NCBI RefSeq assembly: GCF_003265705.1
Contig: NW_020312828.1
Coordinates: 54,913,137-54,977,136, forward strand
Reading direction: 5' to 3'
Source: Callorhinus ursinus
Lineage: Eukaryota > Chordata > Mammalia > Carnivora > Otariidae
Length of the DNA stretch: 64,000 nt
The notes under the pieces were generated by a model, which was not told the origin of the DNA, did not search any database, and saw nothing but the letters and a program-made list of their open reading frames with translations. The first letter of the stretch is position 1, and each line of letters begins with the position of its first letter. Below, one piece after another: positions 35,573 to 47,230 of the stretch. The position numbers and the translations under genes are program-made.

Positions 35573-36810
35573 ATATTATGGTGGTGGGATATAGATATAT
35601 ATCATTCAACTACTTTTCTGAATATTTATGTCAATAATTTTAGATGAAATAAAGAAATAAGATAAACAGATTTGGATAGGAGATGAGTTATCTAGCAAAT
35701 AAGGTTGTCTATCAGGAAATGTCAATAGATTCAGTTATAAATCATTATAATTAAGATGATAGTTTAGTGGAATGGCTGAATTCTAGACAAAATGGTAATA
35801 CAAAACTAGTAAGAAAATATAGTGGGGAAAATACACTATTCATTCAGAGGCATCAAAACATAAAGAAAGTAAATGTGCAGATCATATATGAGGAAACATG
35901 TAAAATATCTCATAAAGATAAAAGCCTTATATAAATAGTGTGAAAGAACATTTTCTAGGTAGAAAGCTTAAATATTATAAGGATGTTAACTACACTCATA
36001 TTAATATATAACACTAGTTGTAATACCCATCTGGAATAATCATAAATATAGGCAAAAAAAATGAAAACAAAGAACAATTAAGTGGGACCTGCTTTAACTG
36101 GTGTCTAAAATTATTATAAATTTCTAGAGATAAAAGAAACGAGGTGCTGATTCAAGATAAGACATATAGATTAATGGAACAAAATAACAGGTTCAGAAAC
36201 AGGACTGAGGACTTGTGGGAGTTTTGGAATGATATATGTGGCATTTCAAATTAGTGGAAATACTTCTCTGCAATAGATGACATAATTGATTTTTAATTTT
36301 GGTAAACATAAATTAAGGCCCTTAAGTTCATAATGGTGAAGACTTTAACATTATGAAACCAAAACACTAGGATAAAAGCTGTTTGTATTCTCTAGATGTA
36401 GGTCATCTTCAGCCAGCCTCTAAACCTAGAAATAATAAATGATTGTCAGATTTGACCACATAAAACATTTGAAAGGTCTTTACAGAGAAAAACATCATAA
36501 ATAAATGTAAAAGACAATGATAGTATAAAGGAAAATCTTAGCAAGACATGTAACAGACTGATTTTCTTTAAATCAATAAGTAAAAGACATATAGTCTAGT
36601 AGAAAAATAGGAAAGATGTATGAATGGGTAATCCATAGAAAAAGAAAAGGAAATGGCCAATAATCGGCTACAAAAAAGGCTCAAAAATCACTCTTCATCA
36701 AAGGGATTGAATTGATAAGATTTTTTTAACCATTAATTTGATAAAATTTGAAAGACTGATAATATTTGTTAATAAGGGCCTAGAAAACAGACATTCTCAG
36801 ATACATAAAA
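35573..36810. other. AT-rich stretch, no gene recognised
   Basis: About 1.2 kb with no supported coding frame and no repeat assigned. Confidence 0.45.
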
Positions 36811-37262
36811 ATACAATAACATAGGTGGTTAAGGGGCACCTGGGTGGCTCAGTCATTAAGCGTCTGCCTTCGGCTCAGGTCGTTATCCCAGGGTCCCAGG
36901 ATTGAGTCCCACATCGGGCTCCCTGCTCAGTGGGAGGCCTGCTTCTCCCTCTCCCACTCCCCCTGCTTGTGTTCCCTCTCTCGCTGTGTCTCTCTCTGTC
37001 AAATAAATAAATCAAATCTTTTAAAAAAAGCAACATAGTGGTTAAAAGCTAGATTGCCTGGGTTCAAATCTCAGTTATGCCCCTACTGTGTAATCATGGA
37101 CAAGTTATGGGACCTCCCTCAGAATCATTTGCCTCATCTGAAAAGGAATACTACTACTACTAGTACTACTAAATAACTATCTGATAGGGATGGGGGGATA
37201 AACAGGTTAAAAATGCAAAAATTGCCTGGCACACAACAAATATTGAATTGATGTTGGTTGTA
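36811..37262 (+). repeat. MIR SINE split by a CAN SINE
   Basis: The MIR head (36811-36832) is separated by a CAN SINE from the body at 37031-37262: 'tagtggttaaaagctagattgcctgggttcaaatctc', 'aatcatggacaagttatgggacc', 'tgcctggcacacaacaaatattg'. Joined across the SINE, the order is that of one MIR. Confidence 0.88.
36833..37030 (+). mobile_element. CAN SINE inserted in a MIR
   Basis: Forward copy: GGGGCACCTGGGTGGCTCAG head and TCAAATAAATAAATCAAATC tail. The target duplication comes from the MIR head: AACATAGGTGGTTAA before and AACATAGTGGTTAAA after. Confidence 0.97.
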
Positions 37263-37312
37263 AATGTCGTTCCATATTTGAAGGGATGCATGCTATACTA
37301 TTTGGAGGGTCA

Positions 37313-37345
37313 GTTTCTGTGTGTGTGTATGTATGTGTGTGTGCA
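37313..37345. repeat. GT-rich imperfect microsatellite
   Basis: GTGTGTGTGTATGTATGTGTGTGTGCATGAG type tract. Confidence 0.9.
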
Positions 37346-38459
37346 TGAGATTGTGTACATAAAGTACAATACTCATGAAAATGAATTAGATTACTTCTAC
37401 GTACTAATATAAGTAGCTCACAATTTAATTATAAATAAAAAGTGTACATTTGTACATTAAAATTGGATAACTACAGGTATATGATGATCTTATTTTAGTA
37501 AAAAAAGGAAAAAAACCTATTTTATATGCCATAGAGACATGTAAAATCAGAGAATATTTCCATAAGCGCCTAGCATAACGCTGGCAAGATACATAGTGAC
37601 TCTCTCAGAGCACCAATCATAAAATTCCAAGTGAAGTTTTGAAGGGACCATATGAATTCCTCGCCTCCCAGCCAAGAACCGTGACTGGAAGGGATAGATG
37701 CTCTATGTGGCTCACTGTGGGCCATGTATTCAGGCTTCTGTATAGAAAATGGGAGATGCTCATGGCTAAAGTGGAAAAGAATAATTCCTCAAAACTGGAG
37801 GAACTATTACCAGAAAAATGGTGAAATGGTTTGGGGAAGTTAAAAAACAAGACAAAACACATGACTACCACATTTCCAACTATTTTATGTATTTCTCATT
37901 GCATTTCCCCCTCCCCATCATATACATTGCACGTATGCGCTCACACACACACATGCACACAGCATTATTACCACATGTCTTTCTTTTCTCAATTAACAAT
38001 AAATGACTGGCTCTATCTATTTAACTATGAGAGTAACCCATACTCATTAAGGCCTATTTCCTATAAGTTTTTTGTGGCTTATTGGTAAGTTACAAAGTTG
38101 ATCTGGAACTATCCCTGATTTGAATTAAAGAGTTTGAATTTCTGCTGTAACTGAAATGGACTTTTTTTTCTGGTGAGAGAGGTGGGTAAATATGAAATAG
38201 AAGATGGAATGATTTTTATGGATACAATTTCATTGTTCAGTCAAGTCACATCAAAACAAGGCTTATAAAATGACCTTTGAGACATTTGCTACCACTAGGT
38301 TATAATTCACAATGATATTTTATCATAACGAGGAGACATTTTTATAATCCTTCCTTCCACTTTTCTTTTGGCTAAAAAAGCTAACAAAAGCTAGACATAA
38401 GGCAGAAAAGAATTGATGTATATCCAGTTAGATTTGTTAATGATTTTGTGTCCTTACAC
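37346..38459. other. Stretch without recognised gene
   Basis: No repeat or gene is assigned. Overlapping frames at 37617-38088 in several registers show no family signature. Confidence 0.45.
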
Positions 38460-38676
38460 CAAGGGTCTGTAAACTACTGCCCTAGGATCAAATCTAGGCA
38501 GTGTTTTTACTGTAGAAGATTTCACTTGCATTCAGCCAACCATATTTCTCTATGAACTCTCTGTGGTTGCTTTTGTGCTACACTGGCAGAGTTGAGTATG
38601 TGACAGGGACCGGAAGGTCCTCAGAAGCTAAAATCACTACTATCTGGCACTTTACAGAAAAGTTTGCCCACCTATT
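38460..38676 (+). mobile_element. Non-autonomous hAT-type DNA transposon remnant with 8-bp duplication
   Basis: The element runs from CAAGGGTCTGTAAACTACTG through 'ttgtgctacactggcagagttgagtatg' and 'actatctggcactttacag' to AGTTTGCCCACC. The ends are imperfect inverted repeats (GTCTGTAAACT and AGTTTGCCCAC). An exact 8-bp duplication CCTTACAC lies at 38452-38459 and 38677-38684, the length made by hAT transposases. It is non-coding and 217 bp long. Confidence 0.85.
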
Positions 38677-38684
38677 CCTTACAC

Positions 38685-39110
38685 ACTCACCCCAACATAG
38701 CCAGTAATTCAAACAGTTCCTTGCCTTCTGCTGAGACTGTCAGCATATATTCTGCTAATTATATTGCTTTTTTTGAAATGGGTACTTTTCAGTTAATTTA
38801 TTTAAAATTATACTTGATTTCCCCTACATGGGATTTTTTTTAAAAAAATGCCTCTCTCTCTCCTTTTTTAATGCTTCTTAATTTCTTATTTCTAATTTAG
38901 CTTTTCCTCTCTTCTTTTAGGAAATTTAATGCCTGTGGAATCTCAATTAGATTAAATGGTTTATATTGGTTTTGAATTTGTTATAATCTGTGAAATTCCA
39001 AGCAGCCATTGAAACCTAGAGCAGATTAATAGAACAGTAATAACAGTAAGGTATTCGTACAAAGTAGCACAAACTATTTATTTACTTGTGGCGAAACTTT
39101 CTAAACGTCT
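38685..39110. other. AT-rich stretch, nothing recognised
   Basis: No gene or repeat identified. Confidence 0.45.
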
Positions 39111-39300
39111 TATTTGCAAAGTGTTTTACCACTGGCACAAAACTTTCAGATATTTTATCATGTTTAATTCCTGTAAGAGTATGAGATATAGAGATAATAT
39201 TATTTCCATTTTATAGATAACAAAATGGCCTAGAGAAATTAATTGAATTGCTCTCAGTCACATAACTAGAGAGAAGGAATTAATCTCATACCTTTTGATT
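39111..39300 (-). repeat. MIR SINE remnant, minus strand
   Basis: Antisense MIR order: 'tattttatcatgtttaattcctgtaagag', 'ttatttccattttatagataacaaaatgg', 'ctcagtcacataactagagag'. Confidence 0.78.
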
Positions 39301-39745
39301 GATTTACACTTCCATTATATATATACTTTGCTACAGTTTCAGTCTATCTATGAACTATCATCTCTTTATTTACATGAAATTTAGCTATGTCACGTAAAGC
39401 AGATAAACTTAACTGCAGAGACTGTGTTTTATTTATGCCTCATGGATTCTACTGGATAGCTTAGAGCACTACTCTGAATCAGCAAATTGCTGCTTTGAAC
39501 TCAATAAAATTTTTAAATATTATGTTATTCTAATATTTGGTAACAAGTTAAGTTTAATTGTAGGATTGGGTAGAAAATATAATTATAAATCTATTGCTTT
39601 GTTCCACTAAGTTACAAACTTCTTAAGCTACCTGTTTAGATGATGCCCCTCACTTTCTATTGTCTAAGCATCTTCACCTTTCTTATTGTAAAAACATCTT
39701 TCTTTTTGTTGGGAAAACACCCTACTCTGTATTGCAGAAACCTTT
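39301..39745. other. AT-rich stretch, nothing recognised
   Basis: No gene or repeat identified. Confidence 0.45.
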
Positions 39746-39917
39746 TTTTTTTTTTTAAAGATTTTATTTATTTGACAGAGAGAGTAAAAGCAGAGAGAGA
39801 GAGAAGCAGGCTCCCGGCTGAGCAAGGAGCCCCAGGTGGGACTCGATCCCAGGACCCTGGGATCATGACCAGAGCAGAAGGCAGACACTTAACTGACTGA
39901 GCCACCCAGGCGTCCCA
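39746..39917 (-). mobile_element. CAN SINE
   Basis: Reverse copy with T-run, AAAGATTTTATTTATTTGAC tail and GAGCCACCCAGGCGTCCC head. The exact 13-bp target duplication TGCAGAAACCTTT lies at 39733-39745 and 39918-39930. Confidence 0.98.
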
Positions 39918-40130
39918 TGCAGAAACCTTTGATGGAGTCAATTTTAGATGCCTAGTCCAGCTTGTTACCTGGGCTTGCCCAAATAGAGCAGAGATCTTTA
40001 ATTTAAGCTGCATGTTTACTGGGAGCTATTTGAAAGCTGGGGTGGCCTGTTCAGGTAACTATTATATTAACAAAATAGTGGCAGTTATCTTTGGATTGTT
40101 TTTGTGTAATAGAAGTTTTCTTGAGTTGGG

Positions 40131-40210
40131 AATTTTATTTTATTTTATTTTATTTTATTTTATTTTATTTTATTTTATTTTATTTTATTTTATTTTATTT
40201 TATTTTATTA
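40131..40210. repeat. (TTTTA)n microsatellite
   Basis: Near-perfect pentanucleotide array derived from the A-rich SINE tail. Confidence 0.98.
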
Positions 40211-40417
40211 TATTTTATTTGACACAGAGAGAGAGAGAGAGATAGTGAGAGAGAGAGCACAAGCAGGGGGAATGGCAGGCAGGCAGAGGGAGAGGCAGAG
40301 GGAGAAGCAGGCTCCCGCTGAGCAAGGAGCTCCACGTGGGGCTGGATCCCAGGACCCTGAGATCATAAACTGAGCCGAAGGCAGCCGCTTAACCGACCGA
40401 GCCACCCAGGCGCCCCC
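40138..40417 (-). mobile_element. CAN SINE with a (TTTTA)n-expanded tail
   Basis: Reverse copy whose tail is expanded into about 16 TTTTA units (40131-40210). The GA block follows, then GAGCCACCCAGGCGCCCC. The target duplication AGTTGGGAATTTTA (40124-40137) and AGTTCGGAATTTTA (40418-40431) places the whole pentanucleotide array inside the insertion. Confidence 0.97.
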
Positions 40418-40479
40418 AGTTCGGAATTTTAATATGAAAAATGGCCTTTCTAAAACAACTCTATGCAAGCTTCCATCTT

Positions 40480-40625
40480 ACTCAAGCTCTAGTCTCTCCA
40501 TCTGGCAACTTTCCCCACTGTACTATAAGCTTCAGCAAGGGAGCGAGCATGTCTGGCTTTTTTCCCATTGCTTTGCTCTCTGCACCTAGCTCAGGGCTTG
40601 GCATGCTGTTAAAGGATGAGTGATT
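40480..40625 (+). repeat. L2 3'-end fragment
   Basis: 'Tgtactataagcttcagcaagggagcgagcatgtctgg' then 'ctctgcacctagctcagggcttggcatgctg' and a GATGAGTGATTAA end follow the L2 tail layout. Confidence 0.7.
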
Positions 40626-41235
40626 AATAGCTAGAAGGACTGGAGGAGCAGACTGAAAAGGAGTGTGAACATGTGAGAGAACAGCATATTATGAAGGCAG
40701 AGAGTAATAAAAGAGCACACTGCAATTAGGTCATTGAAAGTTTTATTGAATAAGACAAATTGTGGAGGAGAACCGTAAGGGGTGAGAAAGGAGATCATGA
40801 AGAACTTCATAGAGATAAGCAAGAGAAGGGTTACTTTATTGTGGAGGTTTTATTGAAATATTGAGAGATTTCTACCAAAGGATTAAAATGGGTAGGTTTT
40901 GGAAAGCTTATAGGGTAAAAATGAGGATAGATTGAATGGACCCAAGACTGGGAACAATGACCAGTTAGATGTTGTCATAGTAGCTGGGGGCACTTGAACT
41001 AAAACAGAGGGAGTAGAAATAAATAAGAGAAAAACAATTCAAGAAAATTATAGAAATCGTCATCCAAAAATCATGTCTACTTTGTTGGATGCAAAGAGTG
41101 ATGAAATGAAGGAATTTAGATTTACAGGAAGCATTCAAAGATCATGTTTAGAAAGCAAGAATTGAGTTTTAAAACCTTGCTTTGAGGTATCTGTGAAAAA
41201 TTTAAGTGAAAATATCCAGTTAATTTTAAGGATGT
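40626..41235. other. Stretch without recognised gene
   Basis: Purine-rich on the plus strand. Nothing identified. Confidence 0.45.
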
Positions 41236-41520
41236 GGGTTCATCAGTTCATCAGTCACTGTTTATTAAGTGCACGTGTGTGTGTGTGTTTGCGTGCGCGT
41301 GTAAGACACTGTTATAAGTACCAAGGATTCCATGGTAAAGAGAGCAAATCTCTGCTCTCATGAAGCTTAAAAATCTAGGGTTTGTATCCAGACAGTAGAT
41401 TATTCTAAATAGGGTGGTCAGAGAATGCCTCTGAGGTGGTATTTAAACATGGGCCTTCATAATGAGAATGAATCTTGTCACATTAGCTAAGGGAGGAGAA
41501 GATTTAAAATGGTGGCAAGT
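41236..41520 (-). repeat. L2 fragment, minus strand, containing a GT tract
   Basis: Antisense L2: 'gtttattaagtgcacgtg', 'agacactgttataagtaccaaggattcc', 'tctgctctcatgaagctta', 'agggtggtcagagaatgcctctgagg'. A GT/GC-rich run (41270-41302) has expanded inside it. Confidence 0.75.
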
Positions 41521-43007
41521 TGTCAACATTGTCAAAATCTATGGAATACAATAAAATAAGGATATAAAAATGTCCATTTTGATCCAGCTATCTGGAGGCT
41601 ATTTGTGACCTAAATGAGAAATATTTTAAATAGGTATAGGGACAGATGTTAGATTGAAAAAAGAAGGCATGGATAAGCTTAAAGGAAACAGAGTTAGCAC
41701 AAAATAATTTTAAAGTAAAGCTTGGCTGTGAAGGGGCAGAGGGAAGTAGCCCTTAGGATCTGGAGAATGCCAGGAGATAAATTTGTAAATTTTTCCAGTT
41801 ATAATTTTTTTCATGAATCTACAGAATGAGTACATCTTATGTAACCCTCATTAGAAGATAAAAATTAGCTCATTGAAAAATTGATATATTATTTTAGAGG
41901 TGGGTAGTAGTATTTTTTTCTCAGTCCACTAATTTCATGGTAGAACAAAATGGATAAAATCTGGGGAGTTGTGGGTAAACTATCTGCATGCTGTGTAATA
42001 TAAAAGTCAAAATTCAGTCACTAATAGATTATATCAGAATCACTTGGAGCTAATGGTATTTTTAAAGCATCTCTAAATTTAAGGGATGGATCATTTTCCT
42101 TTTGTCATTGTTTTCATAAGATGAGAGCAATTTTTAAACTTTCCTCTGGGGAATGATTAAAATATTTGCTCTTTCTGATTCATCATTATCATGGGAGCAA
42201 GTCTTGGTAAAGAATGCTACACTTTCAGTAATAAACATGCTATTTTCTTTCCAAATGTATAAGCAATTCTTATTGCACCGAGTAGCACTTAAGATATATT
42301 GTCAAATGATGACAACAACCATTATTTTTCTTTTCCTTCCAGTGATTGTTCCTTTATTTTACCAGGCAGTGATGCCATTTCTGATTTTTAAAGTAAGACT
42401 TTCTAGCTACTTTTTTAAAAAAGCTTTTATCAAGAAAGCGGCTGGCACTGAAAATTAAATGTCTCCAGGAATGTTTTTGTGCCATTAGGATGTGAACTAA
42501 TGATAAGCTATCAGATTGAGTCTATACCTAGAAACGGCTCAGGAGACCCAGATTTTAATTGACTGTAGCAAGTAAGATAGGGCTGTGCTTACGATGCCGG
42601 GCGACTGTCAGGTCTCAAACAAATCGTTGAGCATTTTTCATAACCAATTAATAGATGACACCTTAAATAACATGGCTGTGCTATTCTTTATTAAAAGAAA
42701 GTAGGGCAGAGTTGCTAAACGAAAAAATGCTAAGAATATCTGCAACTCTGACAATTAGATTTATATTCAGAGTTCTCTGCAATTATTTCTAAAGGTAACA
42801 GAGATGACCCTAAGATTTTCCAGAGACTTCCTTCACAATCTAAACCTTTCTCACCACAAGAATAATGTCAATATTATGTGCACAGAAAGTTACTGAAAAT
42901 ATTTCTGAAGTGATGATAGTTTATCTGGTAGAAAACAAATACACCTGGGTTTGCTTTTTACCTGGGTCCAACCATTAGTAATTTCTTTACAGACTAAACC
43001 ATTCTTT
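41521..43007. other. Mostly single-copy stretch
   Basis: No gene. Near 42020-42060 a short segment ('tatatcagaatcacttggagc') resembles MER5-type DNA. 42520-42720 is a candidate conserved element (see findings). Confidence 0.45.
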
Positions 43008-43207
43008 TTTTAAAAAAAGATTTTATTTATTTATTTGACAGAGAGAGAGAGCACAAGCAGGGGGAGCGGCAGGTAGAGGGAGAGAGAGAGGAAGAAGCAG
43101 GCTCCCTGATGAGCAAGGAGCCTGACACAGGGCTGCATCCCAGGATCCTGGGATCATGACCTGATCCGAAGGCAGACGCTTAACTGACTGAGCCACCCAG
43201 GCGCCCC
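43008..43207 (-). mobile_element. CAN SINE
   Basis: Full-length reverse copy. The exact 18-bp target duplication CAGACTAAACCATTCTTT lies at 42990-43007 and 43208-43225. The perfect duplication suggests a comparatively young insertion. Confidence 0.98.
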
Positions 43208-43225
43208 CAGACTAAACCATTCTTT

Positions 43226-44484
43226 CAACTGTGTATTAGGAAGACACTGAGCTCACATCACAGCATTTCCAGGGAAGCAGGAGTCTGTGAATTATTCTTT
43301 CATTACTGTTTGTGTAAAAGGGAACAAAGGTCATGTAAATAGCTGTATTTATTCAGTTCCATAAATGCAGATTCCGTTATTACTAGCAGACTTCTTATTT
43401 TCTCTCTTCTAAAAGGTTATTTCAATACTGGCTGTTTCCAACTCAGAAGAGATTCCTTATGGCAAAAAAATTATAATTGGCCATTAGGTATTGAAGCTCC
43501 CACAAGTCCCACTTATTGGAAATTGTAGTCTACTCATGTTACTGATTGTGATAACATTGAATTGAGGGAGAAATCAAATTTAGGATAAAGAAGGAGGAGG
43601 AAGAATAAATTATTTTATTTGCTTTTCCTAAGTCCAAGATTGGCATTATGCAAGATTTTCTAAGGGCTTGCCAAACTATACCTATATCTTATTGTTCTCT
43701 CCAGCTTCATGGTATATCATTGTCTCAGTCTTACAATTTCTCAGGAAGGGGGAAGAATGGTTTTGAAATTACCAGTTGGCAAAAATCAGTGGAGAAATTT
43801 AGGGGCACTAAGGGTGAAAGTGGAAAAAAGAGTAAGGACCGTACTTAGGGAACTCCCAGCATCTATATAGTGGGAATTAAAAGACTCACACAGACATTTT
43901 TATATTTTAGAACAATTAGATTATTCAACTATAAAATATGATTACAAGGCCTACTTCATATGGTATTTGGGAAAAAATACCCTGCATGGGTTTGAGAATT
44001 AATATTCAAAAAGTATTGCCCCTCCTCCATGAAAAAAAATAATTGCAGATTTCTAGCAAGATTATATAAGCATATAAAAGAGCATATCAAAAGATATGCT
44101 ATTATTATTACTATTATTATTTCTTCTCTACCCTAAGTGCCCCTTTCTCCATTGATTTCCACAAGTGAAAAATGCAGAGAAGATCCTTGGAATATTTATA
44201 GAAGAATCTTTATGAAGTCATTCATGGAAATTTCCATTAACATTACATACACAAGAAAGTGTCAACATCTTTACAGGGGGAATGAAAAGATTCACACAAG
44301 ACATTATATTTGAGATCAGTTATATTAATTGTGCTAGTACAAAGCTGAGTCTGAGTCAAATGGGATCCAGCATTTGACCAATTTGCTATGCTTGACCTAC
44401 CTACATGAGCATGCTAGGATTGATCACTCTTGCCATTGGTACTTTATCTTAAATCAATTTTATTTGACAAATATGTTTAAGTAC
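43226..44484. other. Stretch without recognised gene
   Basis: About 1.25 kb, no supported coding frame, no repeat assigned. Confidence 0.45.
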
Positions 44485-44787
44485 TGGTATGGACTGGATG
44501 TTTGTGTCCTCCCCAAAATTCATCTGTTGAAGTCCAAATCTCCAGAGTTTTTTTGTGTATTTAGAGGTAGGGCCTTTGGGAGGTAATTAGGTTCAGATGA
44601 GGTCATAAGGGTGGAGCCTCCATACAGCAAGAAAGCAGTCTTCTGCAAGCCAAGAAGAGGGGCCCCAGGAGAACCCAACCATTCTGCTCCCCTGATCTCA
44701 GATTTCCCAGCCTGAAAAATAACTGTATATTGTTGAAGTCACCCAGCCTATGATATTTTGCTATAGCAATCTGAGCTGCCTAAGACA
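44485..44787 (+). mobile_element. MLT1-class LTR (ERVL-MaLR), solo, plus strand
   Basis: TGGTATGGACTGGATGTTTG start, 'ccccaaaattcatctgttgaagtcc', 'ggcctttgggaggtaattagg', 'gtcacccagcctatgatattttg', ending CCTAAGACA. The flanks AGTAC and AGCAC look like a degraded 5-bp duplication. No internal region. Confidence 0.92.
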
Positions 44788-44880
44788 AGCACCTATTTTA
44801 TGCTACACAGTTTGCTAGGCACAGAGGACACAAAATGAATAAGATAGGATCCTTGCCCTGAAAAGTTTCGCTGTATTTTT
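44788..44880 (-). repeat. L2-like fragment
   Basis: 'Cacctattttatgctacacagtttgctaggcacagaggaca' then 'gataggatccttgccctgaaaag' resembles antisense L2 3' text. Short. Confidence 0.5.
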
Positions 44881-45755
44881 GGATACAACTTGAGTAGTAC
44901 GAAATAGATGTTGAGGTATCAGAGTGGTGACATCAGATACATCACTAACTTGAAAGAAATCAGATTTTATATTTATTGGAAAATATCAAATCTTGCACTA
45001 AATCTAGTGACATGTTTTTCTGTTTCTCTTATTTTCCTTATACTGATATGAATGGGATATATTTTATCTTGGTACAGGCAGAATCCTAAAAGAACTGACA
45101 CCATCTTCAATAAAAGGTTTCAAATCTTGAGATTCTTACTGTAATAGTGGAGACAGAGCATAAGACAAAAGAAAATGATGAAAAGTAAGAGAATGTAGTT
45201 TGGAAAATATTGTATTAGAGAAACCTGTTATGTAATTAGTTAAATCTATGAAATTAGGGATTTGACTTGCATTTAATCTCTTTCTTAGGACTTCATATTT
45301 AGAGCCCAGTTAAAACTTTATTACTGAGAAATGTCTTCTTGTATCTTAAAGTAATACATATTTAGAGGAATCAAAATGGCTTATTATATTTCCAAACATA
45401 AAAATAAAAAACTAAAAGGAGAATTTTTAAAACAGGACTTTGTGTATATGCTTAAAGAAAATGATGACAAATGATTCCTATGTTCAGTGTGTTTTCCATT
45501 GTTTTTACGTTTCCATGGTTTTGCATGTGGTTTCTTTTTACAATAGCTATATACATGGGTTTTATGTCAATTTCTTTCTAATGATCAATTATCTTCAAAC
45601 ATAGCAAACTTTTATGAAAAATATTGTGGGGCGCACTGGGCGTAGGAGTCTCCAAATTACATTCTTTGGCTCAAATCCTTCTCACCTAATTTGTATTTTC
45701 TTCCTGTGGGGCATAGCTCCCTATCCACCTCTAAATAGCCTACCGCACCAAGTTT
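44881..45755. other. Stretch without recognised gene
   Basis: AT-rich, nothing identified. Confidence 0.45.
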
Positions 45756-46125
45756 TTTTTTTTTTTAAGTTTTTATTTAAATTCCAGTTATGTTTATCTA
45801 ATTGTAGTACGTGTGCATAGGTGTATATATTTTAAATTTATTGTATTGTGCTTGAGAGCTCTCAGATACATATATTTTATTTTACTTTATTTTTTCATTA
45901 AATTTGGTTTAATCTAATTTTACTTAGTTTTTTTACATTTCTGTTTTAATTCCAGTTAGTTAACATACAGTGCAATATTAGTTTCAGGTGTACAATAAAG
46001 TGATTCAACACCCATACATTACCCAGTGCTTATCACAAGTGTACTCCTTCATCCCTGTCACCTATTTTGCCCACCCCCACTCTGGAAACCATTAATATTT
46101 CTCCATCAAGTCTTTGATGTGCCTC
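45756..46125 (-). mobile_element. L1 3' end fragments (two adjacent), minus strand
   Basis: Two T-rich starts are each followed by carnivore L1 3' UTR text. The first (45756-45835) has 'tttaaattccagttatg'. The second (about 45925-46125) has 'ttaattccagttagttaacatacagtgc' and 'acccagtgcttatcacaagtg'. Either two insertions or one copy rearranged in its tail. Confidence 0.8.
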
Positions 46126-46382
46126 ACCTTCTAAGCTTGAAATGTAGTTTCATCAGGTTTACCTTTGGGTTTCCTTTTGTCAATGTTTCTATTATTTTCT
46201 GATGTCTCCAACTAAGACAGTCTTCTCTTACCTTGTAAAACTTATTTTTATAACCAAAGAATCATTGGAGGGAACCTTTTAGGACTATGATGATTTCAGG
46301 AAAAATTCTGATACTATAGGTCTGAGGATTTATGTGACAGTTTCAACTTCCTTTTTTTATTTTGGCCCTATTTATACAGGAT

Positions 46383-46383
<1 letters not shown>

Positions 46384-46421
<38 letters not shown>

Positions 46422-46598
46422 TTTGAGAAAGAGTGAGTGTGAGTGGTAGGGGAGGGGCAGAGGGAGAGAGAGAATCCCAAGCCGACTTAATGCTCATGCA
46501 CAGCGTGATGCAGGACTCCCATCTCATGACCCTGAGATCATGCCCTGAGCTGATGTCAAGAGTTGGACGCTTAGCTGGCTGAGCCACCCAGGTGCCCC
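46384..46598 (-). mobile_element. Older CAN SINE with (ATTT)n tail
   Basis: An ATTT array (46381-46424) leads into a GA block, CTCATGACCCTGAGATCATG, and GAGCCACCCAGGTGCCCC. The flanks TATACAGGA and TGTACAGGA fit an old target duplication. Confidence 0.95.
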
Positions 46599-46686
46599 TG
46601 TACAGGACTTCTTATGTCCATTTTGGTTTGTTGATTATGATTGTAACTCTTGTTTCATTGAGCATAAAGTTTTATGTCCATTTTTT

Positions 46687-46867
46687 GGTAATACTTTAAA
46701 GTGGTTCAAAGATAAGGAAGACAGTAAAATTGTATTTATTTCAGTTGGTCACCTCTTCTTTCCATGTTAAAATGTAATGTGGCCAACAATACAGGAAAAT
46801 ATGCTTGGCTGTTGAAAATGCAAATTGCTGCAACCTTTAATAGAGGAATTTGGATATAAATCAAAAT
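46687..46867 (+). repeat. Copy A of a 180-bp direct repeat
   Basis: Shares order and most bases with 49269-49452. Both contain AAAGTGGTTC, GATAAGGAAGA, TTTCCATGTTAA, ACAGGAAAATATGCTT, GCTGTTGAAAATGCAAATTG and GAATTTGGATATA. Similarity ends at both sides. Confidence 0.9.
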
Positions 46868-47230
46868 CCTTAAAAATGATTTTAGCCTTTGGTCCCAAAA
46901 ATTGGCTGCTAGAAATCAAAGGACATAAAATGTCTGCTAGCATTTATTAATCATGTATATTTATTGCTATAGGTTTGTTGTATAAAGTGACAACTTGGGA
47001 ACCACCTAAATATCTAGGAGGAATTATATGGAGATTTAATTGTGATTATGGATAATGTTTACATTGTATTGTCATGAAAAAGTTTAAAAGCACTGATCCC
47101 ACTTCTGTAAGAAAAAACATACACTTCATTTTATATATATATATGGAAAAATAAATAACAAAATGTAAATAATAATTTTATTATTTTTATTGTATATGCT
47201 GTATTTTCCACAGTAAACTTTCAATGTTAT
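46868..47230 (+). repeat. Old LINE (HAL1/L1-like) 3' remnant
   Basis: 'Cttaaaaatgattttagcctttggtccc', 'acaacttgggaaccacctaaatatctagg', and 'tgtattttccacagtaaactttcaatg' follow the order of old HAL1/L1 3' ends. Diverged, family tentative. Confidence 0.5.

Noticed and set aside
39664..40468. Several frames of 74-86 codons with WVAQSVKCLPSA-type strings
   Set aside because: These strings recur wherever a CAN SINE is translated (also at 252-434 and 48043-48225). They are SINE artefacts.
45614..45750. A possible small RNA gene near 'gtggggcgcactgggcgtagg'
   Set aside because: No match to box A/B, snRNA or 5S patterns, and no terminator-like T-run at the right spacing.
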